Both the position numbers and the translations under genes were made by a program. The notes under the pieces were generated by a model. It was not told the DNA's origin. It did not search any database and worked only from the letters and a program-made list of their open reading frames with translations. A stretch of 46,868 nucleotides of DNA from an uncultured Bacteroidales bacterium (GTDB lineage Bacteria; Bacteroidota; Bacteroidia; Bacteroidales; Paludibacteraceae), in contig ONJT01000022.1 of the NCBI GenBank assembly GCA_900318245.1, forward strand, positions 1 to 46,868, in the 5' to 3' direction. Below are positions 10,501 through 16,648 of this stretch, in pieces. Numbering within the stretch: position 1 is the stretch's first letter; the number at the start of each line of letters is the position of its first letter.

Positions 10501-11615
10501 TTCTTATATCCCACGTAGTAATACGTACTATCGGGTATCGGAACAAACATATAATCGCTTACATAGTACTTGGTCTCCCCAAGACGCTCCATGCAGACCA
10601 GACGGTCGATGGTATAGATCTTCTTCTTAGTGGTGTAAGTGTACTTCTCAGGCTTTTCGTTAAAGTTTTTATTGTAGTTTACATAGTTCTGCTCGTCGTA
10701 CGCGAAATAATACGAATCCGCACAAGTAGAAGTCAACGGATCATTCAGTACATACAAACGGAAAATCGTACGCGGGGTTGCATGGTGTTTATCTTTATTA
10801 CCAAAAGCATACAATGCCTGCCCCGGTCGAGCCGATGCTTCTTTGTTACTATATTGTATTGTGCTTAACGTTTTATTAAAACCGACCACCGAAGCATTGG
10901 TGTAAGACACAGGAGCGTTGCCTCGCGGTATATCCAGCCAATACACTTCGCGGTAGGGCAGGCCTAAGAAACCATACCCTTTCTCTCCATTGAATCGGCC
11001 TTGGGCATCCGCATCATCTCTTCCTAATGTTTTATTCGGGTCAAATGAGGTAACGGACGAGCGGTTGGTCGGTGCAACAAAGACGGCGTTACAGATGTTT
11101 GCGTTGTTTGTCTCTCTGGTCAAATCGCCTTGGTACTTATAGGAATTACCGGAAGACGTGAGCAAGGTATAGGAATCGCCTCCGGGATTGGTACTCCACA
11201 TCGTATAGGCGATACCATCTAACTGATAATTTTTACCACTATAAAGAAACGTTACAGGGTCATCAATGGTCCAAATAGAAGGAGAAGCGGGTTCCGTTGC
11301 ATCTGCAGCTTGCGGAATCAACTTAAGGAAGTTTCCTTTGTCACTATCCCAGTTCGTGTAACCGAAATAACCTCCGGTTTGACTCGGGTAATGGCACACG
11401 AAATACTCCTCACCGTCATCCTCTACACCGTTACCATTCTCGTCAACCCACGTGGACAGCAAAATCTGGTCACCCTGTTTGAGATTGACTACCAGACCAC
11501 CATCCGTCGGCGTAAAATCGTACACGGCTCCATACGTTCCTACAGAGACAAATAATACACAAATCAACAACAGAATTCGTACCTTACATAGATTCTTTAA
11601 ACAGACAATATTCAT
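1533..11615 (-). CDS. Giant secreted surface protein (about 3,360 residues)
   Basis: An upstream in-frame ATG at 11750 precedes the promoter. The ATG at 11615 instead gives a typical signal peptide (MNIVCLKNLCKVRILLLICV... cleaved near GTYGA) and lies downstream of the promoter at 11658-11688, so I chose it. The protein is very rich in Tyr, Asp, Asn and Thr. Near residues 560-630 it has an InlB/Listeria-Bacteroides-type repeat (FTFLGWTTNADGTGTLYHPG ... TLYAKATY). Around two thirds along is a probable jelly-roll segment (SVWEDITSYM ... FRVRVYNMAAND). The C-terminus (KDGHVLIIRDGHVYTMYGQQ) resembles a tail common on secreted Bacteroidales proteins. This suggests export to the cell surface, possibly by a type IX-like route; the export route is inference. 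No catalytic motif was recognised. It is likely an adhesin or a structural surface protein. It is followed by a coupled membrane-anchored protein and preceded by a membrane-bound AraC regulator. Confidence 0.85.
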   Translation of the reverse strand: MNIVCLKNLCKVRILLLICVLFVSVGTYGAVYDFTPTDGGLVVNLKQGDQILLSTWVDENGNGVEDDGEEYFVCHYPSQTGGYFGYTNWDSDKGNFLKLIPQAADATEPASPSIWTIDDPVTFLYSGKNYQLDGIAYTMWSTNPGGDSYTLLTSSGNSYKYQGDLTRETNNANICNAVFVAPTNRSSVTSFDPNKTLGRDDADAQGRFNGEKGYGFLGLPYREVYWLDIPRGNAPVSYTNASVVGFNKTLSTIQYSNKEASARPGQALYAFGNKDKHHATPRTIFRLYVLNDPLTSTCADSYYFAYDEQNYVNYNKNFNEKPEKYTYTTKKKIYTIDRLVCMERLGETKYYVSDYMFVPIPDSTYYYVGYKNKYCHTDRGDAFNSQFKKIETLPIHYLGLPAPRGAYGQMIVDTTQTGELNLGVEFQPGGYFLRTNTGRNIQLRPSDDYKTWTCEEMWHITAAYAALTIKATMFTGSEYDEHDEGADISGWSVPVVGTSVPVVGGGSIIDRDGWARIHIDNAAPNGAIEFVPANPDRHIHYNNNGCTGDTIADQYPMYGKTKVAARDARLVKGFTFLGWTTNADGTGTLYHPGDSIDLVPGTTTLYAKATYTGTIHVALSFKKADGKRYFLTHPGSDAPRFSRARHIDEWTDAYQGMANAYNVDNRYINTFKVLTHPDPCAECAADEVVLDPRREMRYGAVDSLLFYENFTPGEEEYLGLYYTDPNTVLANHTWAGLFKSTGAGGRNGWPDYTVADVQNAKLSSTHYLHRVGDVLTRDERSNSSAPWIKYNAADNQFDGDASEANATVFQISRVRVADEHYVVIPDTTEEWRDEIVFGIHQGEQTEERVWSKLIGKQLMAMMKLDDDTVYFHPNPNKIITDYMTMRLNANYRLEETFEFIRDARVESLETVDEEDRPHMIGNWLDKNYFGRLIQSGLNTPVDVIYEGEYIDIVDTLRIRLRTLGPVKIKEYYGRWKEGAPGLHVLPDGSRYRDIIIRTKTAHHGAVETKLVLTPEYPVYNFNPLADDSKRLTFTLAKVLSRQLLDTDGNVLGEEILNTVDVTPSLKLAPGHCTFTSGSPSAYFSVNAEQTINDYVTLVTKSGNSEGINYDTLRINSTAIVEGVTYPVTGRVPLMQSTMSDAELVWSAYANGNRYYIMAGSGGLIFRQYELKGSTLYKKEDGKTQLVKGSANAENSDTKYITPWKYDYVDQAAQQLTLETEYGVDRYFVINGSSEPDVATTGPATLTYVYVNELVNENANFEEQVKLKYGETNWLQFTAPGGVPTLSLTTNEEEATTFSWSYLQQEYNLLNNGDYPNYDELVFGYNTTSGASVQTRYKAYRIYSMLVNNTLTYCGREDENDISDLISAGNDWKTNYTIDLISDSRFSPGASGLSKSTNTGNLTTTVTPAGDSPTDIQYGGKYVNIVDTLDVQISLQPGAPTYRFKDKWSSFTSINDAHLKIPLIRKTYHEAPFDSLICYVDRDEYNYVFPPEVTTGVNDTHTFTLGTEHKIGTNILDVDGNVVSSSATSDEHTDDMHLDDPAYADIRLADEYGNAPDWCEISDLGTNTITVHCKGNGIRAPRSANINIAYVINVKGTSRYINFRLQVAQSSRFQYAGNQNLVHSKGASGADLKDGVQQVHENKTILYYYNPSNAAQSTDQRVELPIRERNFYGWWRWYSLQPGEEDTDIPAERWQTEPSNTGKWNFPFRIIGDSVPVDPEDPSKGKKLVTQGRYTVFHYPSADYNARKDPPSKAPMLYPPQNKDTETYAVDLSVYYDNLPLSMKNINQVDIDKLDTMQNIPEPTLSLREIYELHPWTEMAERMEGYKSPEGATFPLAGERYLEDHVMMAPLGNRLLLKTEHRYSYDNIKNTGHSESLLGYYIRDDNWSTGGWDAARKDSMIWCAGWDAPCQWYTYNPKTQTYTSCSYSVTEANDFLSVPEKTSIPAGKDADTIIYCLRARSVKTATAGTLDDPDPKDPVAGDYWFNICRYKIIYHRVNKYGPKLEARVGGVDKAIITNDEIEQHYEVLERLNFDYNQPGRHYTVYPKPLPWADASYGFAYPRTAALPDNRPHNKNGLENLANMGEYNLINRIPEFGQYWHKMEQHGSAENGYMIFCDGMSSAGQVAAIELDTTLCEGQKMYFSGFVGNPYNQNGKTCPNFTFAVQGSLDGSVWEDITSYMTGDLPAANKWYQIYFPIEQNKEYTKFRVRVYNMAANDDGNDFIIDDMCIFATKPPLMVYQANTTCKNENENDSLTHVVLRVDYQGFTEDIYSLGSEYYTVQDISKSNDTTFLRLEDGYDNEVTRPAIAPSTKDTVYGKINLPNRYYTPEDGNDSVFANLQNLVNRFEDSFEEHKVNPGVEVFRKGYVFEHLDDSIRPVFYVIHTAKMSSHDTYIVHMAGASSQLLSSQCALTRKVKVRNRMILTLNGDEMPEKEVQNMCANTLYDVSLHVKGTLLMDNTAPVEVTGTCSNDWLLYGDTTKATSATTYGYDYEDIVKVIQILRADGLYGGDPNANQFARSLADVNKVEMEKIQTALGIVLSVSEEPYNILTHLVNNGYLTLYQSNMTIVTPVNDSVKYTIFPISGSGSEVMQDLNIDVCPTPVHIALKSSLGQGVPMIIGGLNRSEEESQYPIVVLADVEHANSEFAIPIDSLMMFPGTDGPKVAMKQIDFISTNDPEFHDGVDRIVLQPDRTWNLEGGENTGYYRNGNDTLLIEHTSETTYRMREGYSYTFGIEMMTNLGESGWAALGDECPVGTIPFTISVVPKYLRWDPETEDNRWNNPDNWIGINSSNTALIHEDARFAPLSSTYVVIPPMTDGRPYPVMPASIPPADSIQKVGFQYNTCHSIRFLPGGALSQQQRLEYDSVIADLSAPHDKWALRSAPIEGLLSGDIFMANTDLTSETSPWAVGPFDAAGRNYSTGNASFWLSLYSRDAIHQNHTATVDTIETEAATWSKVTNALSLELQPAQGWAVYTRTRTNGDAAVRLPKNDDTYYYYTKYGDKVYDLYESGLQKKREEIAGGADKVGKMAFYPGKAATGRNYTLSNGVAATSFVFGNPTMGYIDIWGFISDNSGVLENEIGYMNASGNYLTITKGALEEADAISSLTRYLPPMHAIVLTKKGDAATSLEVTLNTNRIVTDASQKAAVPDPAPAPKRLNGEAIKLPKGIMTVTAVNPASKRCTSRLLLGQGFNEAIIRGEDATLTTINIDNYTATSAPATPFNIYAVEGNNGLSIDLRDVIVNVPISFYNSDLPFEPISYLWFTGVNNIDGELVLYDALNDTERLILDGIRLEIETPEVSHQTRYFIRRKGFNPNGQGNQDDPIATGWDDIRTNDMKALKLIKDGHVLIIRDGHVYTMYGQQIR

Positions 11616-11657
11616 ATCGTTTTGATTTTTTATACAATAAAAAAAATAAAAAGTGTG

Positions 11658-11688
11658 CAAAGGTACACAAAAATGCCCACTCACGCAA
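11658..11688 (-). promoter_or_regulatory. Promoter of the giant surface protein gene
   Basis: Minus-strand -7 box TACCTTTG (11665-11658) and -33 core TTG (11688-11686) are exactly 20 nt apart. The -33 core falls in the loop of the terminator of the upstream AraC gene, so the two signals overlap. The predicted leader is about 36 nt. Confidence 0.75.
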
Positions 11689-11706
11689 GTGCGAGCGGGC
11701 GTTTTT
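11669..11706 (-). terminator. Rho-independent terminator after the AraC-type regulator
   Basis: A strong hairpin: GCCC, CTC and CGC blocks pair with GCG, GAG and GGGC (two A-C mismatches) around an AA loop, flanked by five A and five T. On the minus strand it ends in TTTTT and lies about 40 nt past the AraC stop codon. The flanking runs make it usable in both directions. Confidence 0.8.
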
Positions 11707-11746
11707 GTATTAAAGTTAAGAAAAACAAGTATTTTTTTACGAATTA

Positions 11747-12928
11747 TCAATTATTCGCACTCCACTCTCTCGGAGTCATGCCGGTTTCGCGAGTGAAGAT
11801 ACGGGAGAAGACTACGGGGGATGAGAAGCCGCATTGCTCGGCGATATCCTGCATCTTCAGATCCGGCTTTTCTTTCATCAATCGCTTCGCTTCTTCGATA
11901 CGGTAATTGGTCACAAATTGATAAAATGTGCATCCGTATTCCGCGTTGATAAGTTGGCTCAGATAGGTGCGGTTGAGCGGCAGCACTTGACGCAGATCAT
12001 TCAAACGGAACTCCGGATTAAGATACGGCTTCTCCGTCTCCATCCACTGCTCCAACTTCGCGCGGTACTCCGCGCCGGATTCGGTTTTCGCTTCTTCTTC
12101 TTCTTCTTCTTCTTCTTCTTCTTCTTCTGCATTTTCTATCCACGGCTTGGCGCGGAAGATAACCTGGTCATTGGTATAGATGGTGACGAAGAGCATCAGC
12201 CATTGTTGGGTGAAAAGCCGCGTGGGTTCGTTGGAGAAACAAAGGTAGGTGTACGACACACCTAATACCAGCACCATCAGCAGGTAGCGAATCACCCATT
12301 TCTCATCCGTTTGCTCCACCGAACCGTAGTTCTCCTCGGCGTACCGACGATAGTCATGCAGATGCCTGAACAACATCGCTACCCATACCACCGGAACAAG
12401 CGCCAGGAGCCATCTCAGGTCCCATGGAACCATCATGTCAATCACTCCGAGCACGACCACCGGCAGGAGACGTTTCAGGCTGTTCTTCCACGTCAGCCAT
12501 CCGGGATGCAAGAGCTCCGACGGATAGGCCAGTATAAGCCATGCAAGCAGATCACCGCCTACCATCTCCCAGCCTTCAAAAGCAAAGATTCCCTCCGCCG
12601 GCAGCAACTCCGGATTGGTGAACATACGATAACTGACACCTGCAATTATTATGACCGAAAAAACGGCCATGATCCATGCCTGTACATACCGCACGCGGAT
12701 GCCTTCCGAATGACGCGCCATCGCCCAGGTACTGATCAGCGTTACCGTAATGATGGCGGTGTTTTGGATGGGCGAGATGATCGAGCGAAAGATATCAATC
12801 GGGATCAACGGCGCGAGCAAATAACTCACTACTACACAAGCAAGGAGTCCGAGTCCAAATAGGCACTCATCCTTGTATTCCACCAAGAACTTACGAAGCG
12901 AGAATCTTGTGTTTTGATTAGCTTTCAT
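11747..12928 (-). CDS. Membrane-bound AraC-family transcriptional regulator
   Basis: 393 residues. The N-terminal half is a string of hydrophobic helices (for example CLFGLGLLACVVVSYLLAPL and WIMAVFSVIIIAGVSY), about six or seven membrane spans. A run of about 12 glutamates then leads to a C-terminal AraC-type double helix-turn-helix (from about residue 300: LNRTYLSQLINAEYGCTFYQ ... MQDIAEQCGFSSPVVFSRIF). Such membrane-anchored AraC proteins are common in Bacteroidota and are thought to sense envelope or extracellular cues. The gene sits just upstream of, and points the same way as, the giant surface protein gene, with a terminator and new promoter between them. It is therefore a plausible regulator of that module, but this is inference from position. 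The glutamate run is encoded by a triplet repeat and may vary in length without a frameshift. Confidence 0.9.
   Translation of the reverse strand: MKANQNTRFSLRKFLVEYKDECLFGLGLLACVVVSYLLAPLIPIDIFRSIISPIQNTAIITVTLISTWAMARHSEGIRVRYVQAWIMAVFSVIIIAGVSYRMFTNPELLPAEGIFAFEGWEMVGGDLLAWLILAYPSELLHPGWLTWKNSLKRLLPVVVLGVIDMMVPWDLRWLLALVPVVWVAMLFRHLHDYRRYAEENYGSVEQTDEKWVIRYLLMVLVLGVSYTYLCFSNEPTRLFTQQWLMLFVTIYTNDQVIFRAKPWIENAEEEEEEEEEEEEAKTESGAEYRAKLEQWMETEKPYLNPEFRLNDLRQVLPLNRTYLSQLINAEYGCTFYQFVTNYRIEEAKRLMKEKPDLKMQDIAEQCGFSSPVVFSRIFTRETGMTPREWSANN
12091..12128. repeat. Trinucleotide microsatellite (CTT)12 inside the AraC-type gene
   Basis: Twelve uninterrupted CTT units plus CT read as 12 GAA (Glu) codons on the coding strand. 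The tract lies between the membrane domain and the DNA-binding domain. Slippage would change linker length in frame. Confidence 0.95.
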
Positions 12929-12951
12929 GTGCTTTTTTCAAAAAACAAGCA

Positions 12952-12983
12952 CAAAGGTACTGCTTTTTTTTGACATGTGCAAA
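12952..12983 (-). promoter_or_regulatory. Promoter of the AraC-type regulator
   Basis: Minus-strand TTTG (12983-12980), 20-nt spacer, TACCTTTG (12959-12952). The spacer carries the AAAAAAAAGCAG run also found in the typA, tmRNA and tRNA promoters of this window. The start codon is 23 nt past the -7 box. Confidence 0.8.
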
Positions 12984-13130
12984 TAAAAAAAGGAAAAAAA
13001 TCAAGAAAAAAAAGACTTATATTCTATAATAATAAAACGCGTGCACGCGCTGGCGAAGAGGGTGCGGGGGGGTTACGGGTTACGGAGTTTGCTAAATGAT
13101 GGAATGATGGATTGATAAAATGATGGAATG

Positions 13131-13155
13131 GAGCCATTTCGGGGCTCTTTTTTTT
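13131..13155 (+). terminator. Rho-independent terminator with no recognised upstream gene
   Basis: GAGCC (13131-13135), a 7-nt loop, GGCTC (13143-13147), then eight T. It points along the plus strand, yet the nearest upstream gene (AraC type) is transcribed the other way. The spacer 12990-13130 holds only short ATGATGGA-like repeats and a perfect palindrome CGCGTGCACGCG (13038-13049). It may end a small unannotated transcript or protect typA from read-through. Confidence 0.6.
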
Positions 13156-13173
13156 AAAATTTGCAGATTTTTC

Positions 13174-13204
13174 TTGCGTATATCAAAAAAAAGCAGTACT
13201 TTTG
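13174..13204 (+). promoter_or_regulatory. typA promoter
   Basis: TTG (13174-13176), 20 nt, TACTTTTG (13197-13204). The whole element is identical over about 30 nt to the initiator-tRNA promoter at 39625-39655. The leader to the typA start is about 50 nt. Confidence 0.85.
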
Positions 13205-13260
13205 CGGGCTAAAATGCGCTCGCGTAGTCGCACACGCATATAAAATCATATATATAGATT

Positions 13261-15075
13261 ATGCAAAACATACGAAATATAGCTATTATTGCGCACGTCG
13301 ATCACGGCAAGACGACCTTGGTCGATAAGATGCTGTACACGGCGAATGTTATCAGCCGTCAGCAATCAGCATTCAGTGATCAGCCGAAGGAGTTGATATT
13401 GGACAACAACGACTTGGAGCGTGAGCGCGGTATCACCATTCTGGCGAAGAACGTCGCCATCGAGTACAAGGGCGTTAAGATCAACATCATCGACACTCCG
13501 GGTCACGCGGACTTCGGCGGCGAAGTGGAGCGCGTGCTGAACATGGCCGACGGTGTACTGCTGCTGGTAGATGCGTTCGAAGGCGCGATGCCGCAGACCC
13601 GCTTTGTGCTGCAGAAAGCGTTGGAGATCGGTCTCAAACCGATCGTAGTGATCAACAAAGTAGATAAGCTGAACTGCCGTCCGGACGAGGTACAAGAAGA
13701 GGTATTTGACCTGATGTGCAACCTCAACGCGACGGATGATCAGTTGGATTTCCAGACGCTGTACGGTAGTGCCAAGCAAGGCTGGATGAGTACCGATTGG
13801 CGCAAGCCGAAGACGGATCTGACGGACCTGATGGACGCCATCATCAAGTATATCCCGGCGCCGGAAGAGAACCCGGGTACGCCGCAGATGTTGGTGACTT
13901 CGCTGGACTACAACTCCTATGTCGGCCGTATTGCGATCGGTCGCGTGCATAGAGGTGAGTTCAAGGACGGACAGGCCGTGACGCTGGCGAAGAAAGACGG
14001 CACGATGATCAAGACGAAGATCAAAGAGCTGCACACTTTCTCGGGAATGGGTCATGTGAAGACCGACGTGGTGAAGAACGGCGACATCTGCGCGATGATC
14101 GGTATTGACGGTTTTGAGATCGGCGACACGATATGCGACGCAGAGAATCCCGAACCGCTGAAGCCGATTGCTATCGACGAGCCGACGATGAGTATGACCT
14201 TCTGCATCAACGACAGTCCTTTCTTCGGTCAGGACGGAAAGTTCGTGACGAGCCGTCATATCCAGGACCGATTGAACAAAGAGCTGGAGAAAAACCTGGC
14301 GCTGCGCGTAGAGAAAGGTGCGGAAGAAAGCAGTTGGCGTGTCTATGGCCGCGGTGTGCTGCACTTGTCGGTGCTGATCGAGACCATGCGCCGCGAAGGA
14401 TATGAGTTACAGGTGGGTCAACCGCAGGTCATCATCAAAGAGATCGACGGCGTGAAATGCGAACCGGTGGAGAGTCTGACGGTGAACACGCCGGAAGAGT
14501 GCTCGGGTAAGATCATCGAGTTTGTCAGCACCCATAAGGGCGAGATGACGAAGATGGAGATGGTCAACGACCGCGTGCACCTCGAGTTCACCATCCCGAG
14601 TCGCGGCATCATGGGTATGCGTACCTATGTGATGAACGTCTCGGCCGGTGAGGCGATCATGGCGCACCGCTTCCTCGAGTACCAGCCGTGGAAAGGCGAG
14701 ATCGTGAAGCGTACGAACGGTTCGCTCATCGCCATGGAAGCCGGAACGGCATATGCGTACGCCTTGGACAAGCTGCAAGACCGCGGTAAGTTCTTCATCG
14801 ACCCACAAGAGGAGGTATATGCCGGTCAGGTAGTAGGCGAGAACGCGAAAGAAGGCGACATCGTCATCAACGTGACCAAGTCCAAGAAACTGACGAACAT
14901 GCGTTCGAAGAGTGCGGACGACAAGGCTGTGTTACCACCGCCCGTTCGCATGAGTCTCGAAGAAGCGCTGGAGTATATCAAGGAGGATGAGTATGTGGAG
15001 GTAACACCGCACGCGATGCGTATCCGCAAGATCATCCTCGACGAGCTCGAGCGAAAACGCGCGGGAAGGGCTTAA
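13261..15075 (+). CDS. typA: Ribosome-associated GTPase TypA/BipA
   Basis: 604 residues, the usual length of the family. GTPase motifs are all present: P-loop [10 protein letters not shown] (about residues 11-20), switch region [20 protein letters not shown] (G3) and NKVDK (G4). The elongation-factor-like domains follow, for example [20 protein letters not shown] and the TypA C-terminal region (HEF-like [12 protein letters not shown]). BipA binds the 70S ribosome in a GTP-dependent way and supports 50S assembly and stress adaptation. The gene opens a plus-strand run of housekeeping genes and has its own strong promoter. Just past its stop codon lies the first copy of a 100-nt structured repeat. 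Confidence 0.98.
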   Translation: MQNIRNIAIIAHVDHGKTTLVDKMLYTANVISRQQSAFSDQPKELILDNNDLERERGITILAKNVAIEYKGVKINIIDTPGHADFGGEVERVLNMADGVLLLVDAFEGAMPQTRFVLQKALEIGLKPIVVINKVDKLNCRPDEVQEEVFDLMCNLNATDDQLDFQTLYGSAKQGWMSTDWRKPKTDLTDLMDAIIKYIPAPEENPGTPQMLVTSLDYNSYVGRIAIGRVHRGEFKDGQAVTLAKKDGTMIKTKIKELHTFSGMGHVKTDVVKNGDICAMIGIDGFEIGDTICDAENPEPLKPIAIDEPTMSMTFCINDSPFFGQDGKFVTSRHIQDRLNKELEKNLALRVEKGAEESSWRVYGRGVLHLSVLIETMRREGYELQVGQPQVIIKEIDGVKCEPVESLTVNTPEECSGKIIEFVSTHKGEMTKMEMVNDRVHLEFTIPSRGIMGMRTYVMNVSAGEAIMAHRFLEYQPWKGEIVKRTNGSLIAMEAGTAYAYALDKLQDRGKFFIDPQEEVYAGQVVGENAKEGDIVINVTKSKKLTNMRSKSADDKAVLPPPVRMSLEEALEYIKEDEYVEVTPHAMRIRKIILDELERKRAGRA

Positions 15076-15077
15076 AT

Positions 15078-15177
15078 CGTTCGCATATCAACCCTTCGGA
15101 GGAATTCGCCCCCTGCTCAATGACTCTCGCGGACCCAAACCGCTCGAGACACCTCCGAGAGGGTTATATGCTCACTC
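15078..15177 (+). repeat. 100-nt structured repeat, copy 1 (after typA)
   Basis: Identical over 100 nt to 18005-18104 in the same orientation. The ends form a long imperfect inverted repeat: CATATCAACCCTTCGGAGG near the start pairs with CCTCCGAGAGGGTTATATG near the end. An inner stem (TCTCG-CGG with CCG-C-TCGAGA) also forms. It starts 3 nt after the typA stop and ends where the next element begins. It has no coding potential that I can support. It could be a small palindromic mobile element or a 3'-end RNA structure. Confidence 0.9.
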
Positions 15178-15293
15178 TGATTATTGATTTTATTTTAAAA
15201 GAATCTTTATTTCGAAAACTTATTTTTAAATAAATTTAACATAACTTTTCCAAATAAATCTTCCGGATTTTTCAACTCCAAAATCAATAATCA
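15178..15293 (+). promoter_or_regulatory. Inverted-repeat leader element A, before tig
   Basis: A 14-bp perfect inverted repeat (TGATTATTGATTTT at 15178-15191, AAAATCAATAATCA at 15280-15293) encloses about 88 nt of AT-rich sequence. It is followed by CAAAAATACCAAAAATA. An element of the same build lies before mpl (16462-16582); its arms carry a compensated T-A to G-C change, and the interiors share TCTT-ATT-CG and TAAATA-ATTT patches in the same order. This looks like a conserved RNA or DNA hairpin, not chance. No Bacteroidota promoter box was found between it and tig. Confidence 0.7.
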
Positions 15294-15343
15294 GCAAAAA
15301 TACCAAAAATATTTTTCGTAATCATATTTAAAATTATAGTATA

Positions 15344-16426
15344 ATGAAAATTGAACAAAGTGAATTGAAAGACCTGAATGGCGTGGTAACGATTACGATC
15401 GAGCCGGCTGATTATCAGGAAGAAGTAGCCAAAGAGCTGAAACAAGTGCGTCAGAAAGCGCAGATGCCCGGTTTCCGTCCGGGAATGGTTCCGGCAGGTT
15501 TGGTAAAGAAGATGTACGGCAAAGGTATCCTGGCCGACGTACTGAACAAGAAAGTAGGCGAAGGTCTGCAGAAGCACATCGAGGACAACAAGATTCAAAT
15601 CCTCGGTGATCCGCTGCCCAGCGAGAACGCTCCGCGTATTGATCTGGATCACGACGACACCTTTACCTTTAGTTTTGACATCGCTGTAGCACCGGAGTTC
15701 GACGCCAAACTGACGGCTAAGAACAAACTGCCGGAGTACACGATCGAGGCTACCGAAGAGATGATCGACAAGCAGGTGGAGGCGTATACCAACCGCTTCG
15801 GAGAGTATATCCCGGAGGACAAAGAAAAAGGTACGAAAGCAGAAGTGAAGCCGTGCAAGGTAGATGCTGAGTTGTTCGCAAAAGTATATGGCGACAAGGC
15901 TCCGAAGACCGAGAAAGAGTTCCGCGCTCGCATCAAAGAAGATATCGAGCGTAGTCTGGCAGAAGAGAGCAAGTACCGCTTCGGTATCGACGCCAAAGCA
16001 GCTATCCTGAAGAAACTGGAGAAGGTGCAGTTCCCGGTTGACTTCCTCAAACGTTGGGTACTCGCTACAAACGAGAAGATGACCCAAGAGGAACTCGATA
16101 AAGATTTCGACAAGATGCTCGAGGAACTGAAATGGCAACTCGCGAAGGACCAGTTGATGAAGGAGTACAACATCAACGTCGAGAAAGAAGAGGTAGAAGA
16201 TTTCGCAAAACGTATCGCGAAGATGCAGTTCATGCAGTACGGTCTGATGAACGTGGAAGACGAGCACCTGACGAACTACGCGAACGAGATGCTCAAGCAG
16301 GAGAACCAACTGCGCGGCATCGTAGAGCGCGTCGTAGAAGACAAGATCTTCGCAGCGCTGAAGGGTGTAGCCAAGATCGAGCCGAAGACCGTAAGCCAAG
16401 AGGAGTTCGACAAACTGTTTAAGTAA
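15344..16426 (+). CDS. tig: Trigger factor without a PPIase domain
   Basis: 360 residues, against about 430-450 for most trigger factors. The N-terminal ribosome-binding domain is clear, with the signature loop GFRPGMVP at residues 43-50 (the canonical GFRxGxxP; one usually basic position is Met). The C-terminal chaperone arms are clear from about residue 172 (VDAELFAKVYGDKAPKTEKE) to the end. Between them (residues 150-172) there is only a short charged linker, so the FKBP-like peptidyl-prolyl isomerase domain of about 80-100 residues is absent. The reading frame is intact, so this is a natural domain loss and not a frameshift. The protein should still hold nascent chains at the ribosome exit. 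It is preceded by the inverted-repeat element A. Confidence 0.93.
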   Translation: MKIEQSELKDLNGVVTITIEPADYQEEVAKELKQVRQKAQMPGFRPGMVPAGLVKKMYGKGILADVLNKKVGEGLQKHIEDNKIQILGDPLPSENAPRIDLDHDDTFTFSFDIAVAPEFDAKLTAKNKLPEYTIEATEEMIDKQVEAYTNRFGEYIPEDKEKGTKAEVKPCKVDAELFAKVYGDKAPKTEKEFRARIKEDIERSLAEESKYRFGIDAKAAILKKLEKVQFPVDFLKRWVLATNEKMTQEELDKDFDKMLEELKWQLAKDQLMKEYNINVEKEEVEDFAKRIAKMQFMQYGLMNVEDEHLTNYANEMLKQENQLRGIVERVVEDKIFAALKGVAKIEPKTVSQEEFDKLFK

Positions 16427-16461
16427 TTGATAATTATTAAAAGAAAAATACATAAAAAATA

Positions 16462-16582
16462 TGATGATTGATTTTAGTACTTCGTACCATGAGTCTTATT
16501 CCGCTAAAATGCTCTCTTAAATACATTTACAGACCATTTTATCCGAATAATCCTCATCTCTTTGAGATAAAATCAATCATCA
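16462..16582 (+). promoter_or_regulatory. Inverted-repeat leader element B, before mpl
   Basis: A perfect 15-bp inverted repeat (TGATGATTGATTTTA at 16462-16476, TAAAATCAATCATCA at 16568-16582) encloses about 91 nt. It is followed, as in element A, by CAAAAATACCAAAAATA. Compared with element A, arm position 5 changes from T to G and its partner from A to C, so pairing is kept. The inner GTACTTCGTAC also forms a small hairpin (16477-16487). It lies 35 nt after tig and 66 nt before mpl. Confidence 0.7.
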
Positions 16583-16648
16583 CAAAAATACCAAAAATAA
16601 TTTATTTCATAGTAGGATACAAACACGCTGCATAGATTATAATCGTAA

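Noticed and set aside
11616-11750. N-terminal extension of the giant surface protein to 11750
   Set aside because: It would place the terminator and promoter at 11658-11706 inside the coding region and would hide the signal peptide.
15284-16453. Minus-strand open frame of 389 codons over tig
   Set aside because: It is a shadow of the highly biased tig coding sequence; Leu/Phe/His-rich with no recognisable domain.
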